Source: an uncultured Lactobacillus sp.
Lineage (GTDB): Bacteria; Bacillota; Bacilli; Lactobacillales; Lactobacillaceae
Direction of reading: 5' to 3'
DNA length: 24,271 nt
NCBI RefSeq assembly: GCF_948948975.1
Contig: NZ_CARBVX010000001.1
Span: 163,514-187,784, forward strand
Part shown: piece after piece, positions 8,430 to 15,070 of the stretch
Position numbering within the stretch: the first letter of the stretch is position 1
How the letters are laid out: each line of letters begins with the position of its first letter
The notes under the pieces: model-generated
What the model was told of the DNA's origin: nothing
What the model saw: the letters and a program-made list of their open reading frames with translations, nothing else
Databases searched by the model: none
Made by a program: the position numbers and the translations under genes

Positions 8430-8458
8430 TTGACATCTTTTTTTAAGCTTGCTATCAT
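8430..8458 (+). promoter_or_regulatory. Promoter of the T-box leader
   Basis: A perfect TTGACA -35 (8430-8435) and a TATCAT -10 (8453-8458) are separated by the ideal 17 bases. Transcription should begin near 8465, just before the T-box stem I. Upstream, 8330-8429 is the AT-rich divergent spacer with the ABC operon leader; nothing else was recognised there. Confidence 0.85.
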
Positions 8459-8464
8459 AATTGC

Positions 8465-8676
8465 AATAATTATCGTCACAGTAGTGCTTATGTTAGGCGT
8501 CAGAGAGCTGGTGGTGAAGTGCGAACCAGTCAGGCATAAGTTACGAATTACAACGATCCATCTTTATTCGGCCACAATCAGTGCCGTTATCACCTGATCA
8601 GAGTGCTGCAATTTGCAGTAAATAGGTGGTACCACGGTAATGCGTCCTGTTGATTAATTTCAACAGGACTTTTTTA
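8465..8676 (+). ncRNA. T-box riboswitch, probably tyrosine-specific
   Basis: The leader carries the main T-box landmarks. The AGTA box is at 8480-8483, CTTATG/CATAAG forms the stem I helix, AGAGAG is followed by a CTGGT/ACCAG distal hairpin, and ATCGT (8472-8476) pairs with ACGAT (8553-8557) at the base. The T-box AGGTGGTACCACGG is at 8624-8637, and a terminator follows at 8644-8676. In the specifier loop, GAA (8545-8547) is followed by T-TAC-A. Reading TAC (8549-8551) as the codon gives tyrosine; the alternative frame TTA would be leucine. TGGT in the T-box fits a tRNA with discriminator A, which does not separate the two. Uncharged tRNA would permit readthrough into the transporter gene. 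Confidence 0.93.
8644..8676 (+). terminator. T-box regulatory terminator
   Basis: GTCCTGTTGA (8644-8653) and TCAACAGGAC (8660-8669) form a perfect 10-bp stem with a 6-base loop, followed by seven T. It begins right after the T-box sequence and competes with the antiterminator. The transporter ribosome site GGAGG (8679-8683) lies just downstream. Confidence 0.92.
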
Positions 8677-8690
8677 TTGGAGGATTTTTT

Positions 8691-10067
8691 ATGAAAAAGA
8701 AAGTTTCTTTTACCGAAGCAATTATTATCTTACTTTTGCTTCTACTTATTTTAGGTATTTCAGTTATTAATTTTGGACTGATGCCAGAAGTTCCCGTTCT
8801 ATTTACAGTATGTTTATTATTATTTTGGCTTAGAATTCGCGGAAATGACTGGTCTTCAATTCAAGATGGAATTAAAGAAGGGATCGGCGTAGCTATTATT
8901 CCCATTTTTATTTTTATCCTAATTGGAACTTTAATTGGACTATGGATTAAAGGAAGTATTATTCCGTCAATCATGGTATTAGGTTTTCACTTAATTAGTG
9001 GACAATTTTTTGTTCCATCTGTCTTCATTGTCTGTTCAATTGTTGGTCTTGCCATCGGAAGTGGTTTTACAACAATTTCAACTGTTGGGATTGCTCTCTT
9101 CGGAATTGGGGCGAGCATGAATGCTAATCCAGCTCTTGTTGCTGGCGCAATCATTTCTGGAGCAGTTTTTGGAGATAAAATGTCTCCTTTATCTGATTCA
9201 ACTAATCTTTCTTCTGCAGTTGCAGAAAGTGAATTATTTGCCCATATAAAGAACATGATGTGGTCCACTATTCCTGCCTTTGTTGTTTCTTTAATTCTTT
9301 TTTGGATTCTAGGAAACAGTGGTTCAATTGACGCTTCAAAAATTAATCACACCGTTTCTATCTTAGAGCATAACTTTACTATTACTTGGTGGGCAATTAT
9401 ACCAATCTTATTGATGTTAATTTGTGCATGGCGAAAAATTCCTGCAATTCCTACCTTATTTTTAAATATTACAGTTACAGTCATTATGATTTTTATTCAA
9501 AATCCGCACCAATCTATTACTGACTTAACTAACTTAATTATGAAAGGCTTTGTAGCAAAAACTAGTGATTCATCTGTTAATGCCCTTTTAACCAGAGGTG
9601 GTATCTCCAGCATGATGGATACAGTTGGTTTAATTATTGCCACCTTATCTCTTGGTGGACTCCTCATGAAATTCAATATTGTTCAAACTGCTATGGAACC
9701 GCTAGTTGAACATCTTAAAAAACCAGGTCGTTTAGTCATCACTACTATTCTTTCAGGCATTTGTATCAACTTATTTGTTGGTGAACAATACCTTTCAGTA
9801 ATTCTACCAGGGCGTGCCTTTAAACAAGCTTACGACCGAATTGGTCTTCACCCACTTGCTTTAAGCCGTGTTCTTGAAGACGGAGGAAGTGTAATTAACT
9901 ACTTAATTCCATGGGGAGTTGCGGGATCTTTTGCAGCTTCTACTCTTGGTGTGCCCGTCTTAGCCTTTATTCCATTTACTTTCTTTAGTTTGCTTTCTCC
10001 TCTTTTCTCAATTCTTTCAGGAGTTACAGGAATCGGTTTAAAATGGCAAAAGACTCCTAAAAATTAA
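8691..10067 (+). CDS. nhaC: NhaC-family transporter, annotated as Na+/H+ antiporter, possible tyrosine transporter
   Basis: A 458-residue polytopic membrane protein with about eleven hydrophobic segments. The family signature GAVFGDKMSPLSD (157-169) is intact, preceded by the glycine-rich AIGSGFTTISTVGIALFGIG (121-140). NhaC-family members exchange sodium for protons (or malate for lactate in MleN). Here the gene is controlled by a T-box whose specifier reads best as tyrosine. Related T-box-controlled NhaC-like genes (yheL) in Bacillus have been predicted in comparative genomics to import tyrosine, so amino-acid uptake is the better hypothesis for this one. Start ATG 8691 follows GGAGG at seven bases. 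Its stop codon lies inside the first copy of a 32-bp tandem duplication. Confidence 0.85.
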   Translation: MKKKVSFTEAIIILLLLLLILGISVINFGLMPEVPVLFTVCLLLFWLRIRGNDWSSIQDGIKEGIGVAIIPIFIFILIGTLIGLWIKGSIIPSIMVLGFHLISGQFFVPSVFIVCSIVGLAIGSGFTTISTVGIALFGIGASMNANPALVAGAIISGAVFGDKMSPLSDSTNLSSAVAESELFAHIKNMMWSTIPAFVVSLILFWILGNSGSIDASKINHTVSILEHNFTITWWAIIPILLMLICAWRKIPAIPTLFLNITVTVIMIFIQNPHQSITDLTNLIMKGFVAKTSDSSVNALLTRGGISSMMDTVGLIIATLSLGGLLMKFNIVQTAMEPLVEHLKKPGRLVITTILSGICINLFVGEQYLSVILPGRAFKQAYDRIGLHPLALSRVLEDGGSVINYLIPWGVAGSFAASTLGVPVLAFIPFTFFSLLSPLFSILSGVTGIGLKWQKTPKN

Positions 10068-10124
10068 TTTACCTAATTAAATCCGTACTATAAAATTAAT
10101 TTACCTAATTAAATCCGTACTATA
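10060..10124 (+). repeat. 32-bp tandem duplication at the 3' end of the nhaC gene
   Basis: A segment containing TTACCTAATTAAATCCGTAC occurs twice with a 32-base period (10060-10092 and 10092-10124), without mismatch. The first copy includes the stop codon of the transporter gene. The unit contains the left arm of the terminator that follows, so that arm is present twice. Confidence 0.92.
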
Positions 10125-10156
10125 TACGCTTACACAGTAAAATAGTACGGATTTTT
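10111..10156 (+). terminator. Rho-independent terminator after nhaC
   Basis: AAATCCGTACTAT (10111-10123) pairs with ATAGTACGGATTT (10142-10154) over 13 bp with an 18-base loop and a short T run. A second identical left arm at 10079-10091, made by the tandem duplication, could pair with the same right arm to give an alternative, longer-looped hairpin. Confidence 0.82.
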
Positions 10157-10157
10157 A

Positions 10158-10186
10158 TTGACGAATTTTTAATTACATTGTAAATT
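10158..10186 (+). promoter_or_regulatory. Likely promoter of the SAM hydrolase-ECF operon
   Basis: TTGACG (10158-10163) and TAAATT (10181-10186) are 17 bases apart, immediately after the nhaC terminator and 38 bases before the first start codon. The -10 is imperfect. The remaining leader is too short for a SAM or other known riboswitch. Confidence 0.5.
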
Positions 10187-10223
10187 ATTAGTAATTAAAA
10201 AAATATTAAAGAGGAGGAATTTG

Positions 10224-11069
10224 ATGACAACAAATCATTTTCTAGTACTACAAACTGACTTTGGCTTAAAAGATGGAGCTGTTAGTGCCATGCACGGAGT
10301 AGCACATATGGTTGCGCCACATGTTATTGTGTCCGACTTAACTCATGAGATTCCGCCTTATGATATTTGGGCTGCATCTTATCGTCTCTATCAAACTATT
10401 AAGTATTGGCCAAAAGGTACAACTTTTGTTTCAGTTGTTGATCCGGGAGTAGGATCTAAGCGAAAAAGTATTGCCGCTAAGACTAAAAGCGGCCACTTCA
10501 TCATTACACCAGATAATGGTTCCTTGACTCATATTGCAACTTATATGGGTCTAGACGAAGTACGAGAAATTGACGAACACAAGAATCGTCTTCCCTATTC
10601 TTCAGAAAGTAATACTTTCCATGGCCGTGATATCTATGCTTATAATGGGGCATTACTTGCTGAAGGAGAAAAATCTTTTGAAGATTTAGGCGAAACATTA
10701 GATCCAACTTCAGTTGTTAAACTACCACTTACTGAGGCCAGTCTAGAAAACGATCATCTACGCGGATCAATTGATGTTTTAGATATTCGCTTTGGTTCTT
10801 TATGGACTAATATTCCTTATGATTTAATTAAAAAGGCGAATATTCAACGTGGTGATAAACTTACTGTTACTATTACTTATCAAGACCAAGTTTATTATCA
10901 TGACACACTACCTTTTGTCCGGTCTTTTGCCGATGCACCAATCAATGATCCTTTAATCTATATTAATTCACTAGTTAATGTCGGCATTGCCTTAAACCAA
11001 GCTTCATTTGCGGATACCTATAATATTGGTACAGGAAATGACTGGAAAATTGATTTAATAAAAGAATAA
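10224..11069 (+). CDS. SAM hydroxide adenosyltransferase (DUF62, fluorinase-like family)
   Basis: A 281-residue protein of the family that splits S-adenosylmethionine to adenosine and methionine using water-derived hydroxide. The N-terminal motif QTDFGLKDGAV holds D12, the ligand for the ribose hydroxyls in relatives. The proposed catalytic triad is visible as D73 in VVDPGVG, R80 in SKRKS and H133 in TFHGRD, and PDNG lies at 96-99. The beta-rich C-terminal domain is present, so the length is normal. The track-like TTG start one codon upstream (10221) is rejected because GAGGAGG (10211-10217) is ideally placed for ATG 10224. It leads an operon with a complete ECF importer (S gene 20 bases downstream), suggesting its substrate or product relates to what is imported. 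Confidence 0.9.
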   Translation: MTTNHFLVLQTDFGLKDGAVSAMHGVAHMVAPHVIVSDLTHEIPPYDIWAASYRLYQTIKYWPKGTTFVSVVDPGVGSKRKSIAAKTKSGHFIITPDNGSLTHIATYMGLDEVREIDEHKNRLPYSSESNTFHGRDIYAYNGALLAEGEKSFEDLGETLDPTSVVKLPLTEASLENDHLRGSIDVLDIRFGSLWTNIPYDLIKKANIQRGDKLTVTITYQDQVYYHDTLPFVRSFADAPINDPLIYINSLVNVGIALNQASFADTYNIGTGNDWKIDLIKE

Positions 11070-11089
11070 TTTATTTACGGGGGAAAATT

Positions 11090-11647
11090 ATGAATAATCA
11101 AAAAGGCTTATCAGTAAAAAGTGTTGTTGCAATTGGTATTGGGGCTGCCATTTATGTTATTTTAGCTCGTTTCACATCAATTCCAACTGGTATTCCAAAC
11201 ACTAACATTGAAATCGTGTATCCATTTTTAGCATTGCTTGCGACCATTTATGGACCAGTTGTTGGTTTTTCCGTGGGATTCATTGGTCATGCCCTAAGTG
11301 ATTTCTTAATGTATGGACAAACTTGGTGGAGCTGGGTCCTTGCAACTGCTGTTCTAGGTTTAATTATTGGACTCTATGGTATGCGTCTTGATTTAGAGAA
11401 CGGTGTTTTCACTACTAAACAAATGATCGGTTTTAATATTGTCCAAATTATTGCTAATGTTGTTTCTTGGTTAATCATCGCTCCAGTTGGAGATATTTTG
11501 ATTTACAGTGAACCTCAAAACAAAGTTTTCTTACAAGGAGCAACTGCAACCATCACTAACTCAATCTCTATTCTTATTTTAGGAACTATCTTCCTTAAAG
11601 CTTATGCAGCGACTAAAGTTAAAAAAGGTAGTTTACGTAGAGATTAA
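11090..11647 (+). CDS. ECF transporter S component, UPF0397 family
   Basis: A 185-residue membrane protein with about five to six hydrophobic segments and a short basic C-terminal tail (KVKKGSLRRD). The pattern GxGAAIYVILARF near residue 17 and TIYGPVVGFSVGFIGHALSD around residues 52-71 match UPF0397 proteins, which are often labelled as riboflavin-type ECF substrate-binding components by fold. The true ligand is not established here. It binds substrate in the membrane and pairs with the T and A subunits encoded next. The ribosome site is GGGGGA, about six bases before ATG. Linkage to a SAM-splitting enzyme makes an adenosine- or methionine-related ligand worth testing. Confidence 0.85.
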   Translation: MNNQKGLSVKSVVAIGIGAAIYVILARFTSIPTGIPNTNIEIVYPFLALLATIYGPVVGFSVGFIGHALSDFLMYGQTWWSWVLATAVLGLIIGLYGMRLDLENGVFTTKQMIGFNIVQIIANVVSWLIIAPVGDILIYSEPQNKVFLQGATATITNSISILILGTIFLKAYAATKVKKGSLRRD

Positions 11648-11668
11648 TTATGAAAGGTTACTCAATTA

Positions 11669-13390
11669 ATGACAGAACCTATTATTGAATTTAAAGATTT
11701 TTCATTTAAATATAATAGCCAAGCAGAACCCACTCTTAAAAATATTAATTTGAAGATTAATAAAGGAGAAAAAATTCTTTTGGCTGGACCTTCAGGCAGC
11801 GGCAAATCAACAATTGGTCGCTGCCTTAATGGTCTTATTCCAAATATTGATCAAGGTGAAGTTGAAGGAAAATGTTTAGTGAATGGGAAAGATATCACTA
11901 ACACAAGTCTTTTTGACTTTTCATTCACTACTTCAACTATCTTACAAGATGCTGATAGTCAATTCATTGGCTTAACAGTTGGTGAAGATATCGCTTTTGC
12001 TTTAGAAAATGACTGTCAACCTAAAGATAAAATGCACCAAACTGTAAACCAGTGGGCTGATGAATTAAAAATCAAAGAATTACTTACTCAATCTCCACAA
12101 AGTCTTTCTGGAGGCCAAAAGCAAATTGTTGCCTTAGCTGGAGTTTTAGTCGACGAGTCACCTATTTTATTATTCGATGAGCCACTTGCTAATCTAGATC
12201 CTGCTTCTGGGCTTAAAACGATGGCAATTATCGATAAAATTCAAAAGGAACTTAATGCGACAGTTATAATTATTGAACATCGCGTAGAAGAAGTCCTCAG
12301 TCAACCAATTGACAGAATTATTTTAGTAAATGAAGGTACGATTGTTGCTGATCAGCCTACTAATCAGCTGCTACATTCTCATACCTTAGAAAAAATTGGC
12401 GTTAGAGAGCCACTATACCTAAAAGCTCTTACAGCTGCTAATATAAATCTAAGTTCTATTAAAGAAGTAGACCAAATATCAACTCTCCCTGTTTCTGAAA
12501 AAATCAGCGATAAATTAGCAGCTTGGACTAAACAAGCTAAAATCACCAAAAAAGAATCAGATAATTTACCGTTATTAAAATTAGATCACGTTGGTCATCA
12601 ATACAGTAAAAATCAACCGTATCCCTTAAAAGATGTTTCTACTACTATTAATCAAGGCGACTTTATTTCAATAGTTGGACAAAATGGTGCAGGCAAAACT
12701 ACCCTTTGCCGAACTATTTGTGGTTTTATTTCTAACAAAGGAAAAATCACCCTTAAGGACCAAAATTTAAATGACCTATCAATTAAAGAGAGAGCCGAAA
12801 AGATTGGTTATGTAATGCAAGATCCTAATCAAATGATTTCTCAAAAAATGATCTTTGATGAAATTGCTCTGGGTTTACGTTTACGCAATGTTGATGAAGA
12901 AACAATCAAGCAAAAAGTCGATCAAACTTTGAAAATTTGTGGGCTTTATCCCTTTAGACATTGGCCAATTTCCGCATTAAGTTTTGGACAGAAAAAGCGG
13001 GTCACAATTGCTGCAATTTTGGTCTTAGAACCAGAGATTATTATTTTAGATGAGCCAACTGCTGGTCAAGACTGGAAGACCTATACGGAAATTATGAGCT
13101 TTTTAAAGCACCTAAATACTATAGGTAAAACAATCATTATTATCACACATGATATGCATTTGATGCTTGAGTACACTAATCGATCTCTAGCATTTGCTAA
13201 AGGTAAATTAATTGCAGATACTACCCCAAGTGAATTATTAACCAATCCAGATTTAATTAAAGAAGCTTCATTAAAACGAACTAGTCTTTATGATTTAGCA
13301 AAACATTATAACTTATCTGATCCAAATAAATTTGTGCAAGCCTATATTAATTTTGAACAACAAAACTGGAAGGATGAAGATTATGAATGA
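11669..13390 (+). CDS. ECF transporter ATPase, two fused ABC domains
   Basis: A 573-residue protein with two complete ABC cassettes, replacing the EcfA/EcfA' pair. Cassette 1 has Walker A GPSGSGKS (40-47), signature LSGGQ (146-150) and Walker B ILLFDEP (166-172). Cassette 2 has Walker A GQNGAGKT (337-344), a modified signature LSFGQ (437-441) and Walker B IIILDEP (457-463). The Phe in the second signature makes the two ATP sites non-equivalent. The gene starts 21 bases after the S component and overlaps the T component by eight bases, so this is a dedicated (group I) ECF system. Start ATG 11669 has a modest AAGG site. Confidence 0.92.
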   Translation: MTEPIIEFKDFSFKYNSQAEPTLKNINLKINKGEKILLAGPSGSGKSTIGRCLNGLIPNIDQGEVEGKCLVNGKDITNTSLFDFSFTTSTILQDADSQFIGLTVGEDIAFALENDCQPKDKMHQTVNQWADELKIKELLTQSPQSLSGGQKQIVALAGVLVDESPILLFDEPLANLDPASGLKTMAIIDKIQKELNATVIIIEHRVEEVLSQPIDRIILVNEGTIVADQPTNQLLHSHTLEKIGVREPLYLKALTAANINLSSIKEVDQISTLPVSEKISDKLAAWTKQAKITKKESDNLPLLKLDHVGHQYSKNQPYPLKDVSTTINQGDFISIVGQNGAGKTTLCRTICGFISNKGKITLKDQNLNDLSIKERAEKIGYVMQDPNQMISQKMIFDEIALGLRLRNVDEETIKQKVDQTLKICGLYPFRHWPISALSFGQKKRVTIAAILVLEPEIIILDEPTAGQDWKTYTEIMSFLKHLNTIGKTIIIITHDMHLMLEYTNRSLAFAKGKLIADTTPSELLTNPDLIKEASLKRTSLYDLAKHYNLSDPNKFVQAYINFEQQNWKDEDYE

Positions 13391-14213
13391 TAGTAAAATT
13401 TTGGGCTACCAGCCAGGCAATAGTTTTATTCATGCCCTTAACGCAACTACAAAAATGATCTTTTTAATTCTAGTATCTATTGCTTGTATGGTTACCTATG
13501 ATACTCGCTTCTTGATTGCTATCTGTATCCTATCCTTAATTTTGTTAAAAGTTGCTGGTATCAAGTGGAAGCAAGTTTCTTTTATTGTTAAATTCATTAT
13601 TGTTTTTGCCATTATTAATATCATCGCTGTTTTTATTTTTCAGCCAACTTATGGTGAGACACTCTACCATTCAAAGACAGTTCTAATCAATGCAGGATAT
13701 TTTACCTTAACCGCACAGGAACTATTTTATTTATTTAACGTAATTTTGAAGTATATCTGTTCTATCCCATTGGTTCTCCTCTTCTTGTTAACTACTAATC
13801 CTAGTCAATTTGCAGCTAGTCTAAATAAAATTGGTGTTAGTTATAAAGTTGCCTATGCTGTTTCTCTAGCATTGCGCTATATTCCTAATATTCAAGAAAG
13901 TTATTGGTCAATCTCTGCTGCTCAACAAGCAAGAGGAAATGAACTTTCTAAAAAAGCTTCTCTTGGAAAGAGAATTCATGGAACTTTAAATATCGTTACC
14001 CCACTTATTTTTTCAAGTCTTGATCGTATCGATACAATTAGTACGGCAATGCAACTTCGTCGATTTGGCTCTAAAAAGAAACGTACTTGGTATGTGGCAG
14101 AAAATTTCAACTTAGCTGATTATTTAGTTACTACTTTAGCCTTTATTTTGGTATTAGTTGTAATTTTGCTCTTTAAAGTTAACTCTGGTCGTTTCTATAA
14201 TCCTTTTGTATAA
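13383..14213 (+). CDS. ECF transporter T component (EcfT)
   Basis: A 276-residue transmembrane coupling protein with hydrophobic segments in the N-terminal half and near the C-terminus (about residues 246-264). Between them is the cytoplasmic coupling region with the EcfT motif QQARGNEL; the second Ala-Arg-Gly motif is diverged to LRRFG. Start ATG 13383 is preferred over an upstream in-frame TTG (13332) because AAGG (13370-13373) fits it and it gives the usual 8-base overlap with the ATPase stop codon, implying translational coupling. It completes the ECF module. Confidence 0.88.
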   Translation: MNDSKILGYQPGNSFIHALNATTKMIFLILVSIACMVTYDTRFLIAICILSLILLKVAGIKWKQVSFIVKFIIVFAIINIIAVFIFQPTYGETLYHSKTVLINAGYFTLTAQELFYLFNVILKYICSIPLVLLFLLTTNPSQFAASLNKIGVSYKVAYAVSLALRYIPNIQESYWSISAAQQARGNELSKKASLGKRIHGTLNIVTPLIFSSLDRIDTISTAMQLRRFGSKKKRTWYVAENFNLADYLVTTLAFILVLVVILLFKVNSGRFYNPFV

Positions 14214-14221
14214 AAGTTTCT

Positions 14222-14250
14222 TTTACTGTCAAGATAAGTTAAAATATACT
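14222..14250 (+). promoter_or_regulatory. Promoter of the Bax inhibitor-1 family gene
   Basis: TTTACT (14222-14227) and TATACT (14245-14250) are separated by 17 bases, starting just nine bases after the EcfT stop. The start codon is 31 bases downstream of the -10. No terminator stands between EcfT and this promoter, so some readthrough is expected. Confidence 0.6.
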
Positions 14251-14281
14251 AATAAAAAGAAAGAGGGAAAGGAAGAGCTAT

Positions 14282-14995
14282 ATGAATAACTTTTCACAAG
14301 AACCAGAACGTCGTACAATTGTTGACGTAACTGGCTTAAATAGATTCTTAAGTAGAATGTATGGCATGATGACAATTGCTGTTTTAGTATCAGCTTTAAG
14401 TGCTTACTTAACCATGACTGTCTTTAGAACACAAGTCATGACTTTATTTGCTAGGAATCCAGCTATGACTTGGATTTTATTGTTAGTTCCACTTGCTTTA
14501 ACTTTCGGAATTAGTTTTAGAGCTACACGAAATCCAGTAGCAAGCTTTGTAATGCTAATGATCATGGCAATTATATATGGAGTTGAATTTTCATTAATTG
14601 CCGGTGCTTATACTGGACGTAGTATTGCTTCTGCATTCGTAGCTTCCTCTACTGTATTCATTACAATGGCTGTAATTGGTACTACCACTAAAAAGAACTT
14701 AAATAATTTAGGATCATATGCTTCAGCAGCTTTAATTGGTTTAATTGTTGCAATGTTAATTAACATGTTCTTAAGAAACCCAATGGTTTCCTATATCTTC
14801 TCATTTATTGCAGTTATTATCTTTACTATCTTAACTGCTTGGGATGCACAAAGAATGAAGCAAATCTACGAAAACTACAGTGGTCAAGTTTCAGTTGACG
14901 GCTTAGCAGTTGCGGGTGCTTTAGCACTTTACTTAGATTTCGTTAACTTGTTCTTACAATTTTTACAAATCTTTGGATTTAGCGATAGAAATTAA
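14282..14995 (+). CDS. Bax inhibitor-1/YccA family membrane protein
   Basis: A 237-residue protein with a short hydrophilic N-terminus and seven hydrophobic segments. Family features include the N-terminal FLSRMYGMM stretch, the YGVEFSLIAGAYTG segment, and the C-terminal ILTAWDAQRMKQIY followed by LYLDFVNLFLQFLQIFG. Bacterial members (YetJ-like, UPF0005) have been shown in some cases to be pH-sensitive calcium leak channels; the role here is not determined. The ribosome site AAAGGAAGAG precedes ATG 14282. It has its own promoter and terminator and is therefore probably monocistronic. Confidence 0.9.
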   Translation: MNNFSQEPERRTIVDVTGLNRFLSRMYGMMTIAVLVSALSAYLTMTVFRTQVMTLFARNPAMTWILLLVPLALTFGISFRATRNPVASFVMLMIMAIIYGVEFSLIAGAYTGRSIASAFVASSTVFITMAVIGTTTKKNLNNLGSYASAALIGLIVAMLINMFLRNPMVSYIFSFIAVIIFTILTAWDAQRMKQIYENYSGQVSVDGLAVAGALALYLDFVNLFLQFLQIFGFSDRN

Positions 14996-15005
14996 TATTC
15001 TACAT

Positions 15006-15053
15006 AAAAAGCTACTAAATCTTGGTATTAATGCCTTGATTTAGTAGCTTTTT
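15006..15053. terminator. Bidirectional terminator between the BI-1 gene and the glycosyltransferase operon
   Basis: A 16-bp perfect inverted repeat (15006-15021 with 15038-15053; core GCTACTAAATC) has a 16-base loop and A/T tracts on both outer sides. It lies between two convergent genes, 10 bases after one stop and 18 bases after the other, so it can end both transcripts. Confidence 0.88.
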
Positions 15054-15070
15054 TTGTTTATTAATATTTA

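Noticed and set aside
8043..9268. Antisense open frames within the ABC ATPase and the nhaC gene
   Set aside because: Mirror-frame artefacts of conserved coding sequence; no ribosome sites.
10157..10223. SAM riboswitch before the SAM-splitting enzyme gene
   Set aside because: Only about 66 bases separate the previous terminator from the start codon, too short once the promoter is placed, and no SAM-riboswitch motifs are visible.
13332..13382. Longer EcfT form starting at TTG 13332
   Set aside because: Would overlap the ATPase by about 58 bases with no ribosome site; ATG 13383 has a suitable site and the usual short overlap.
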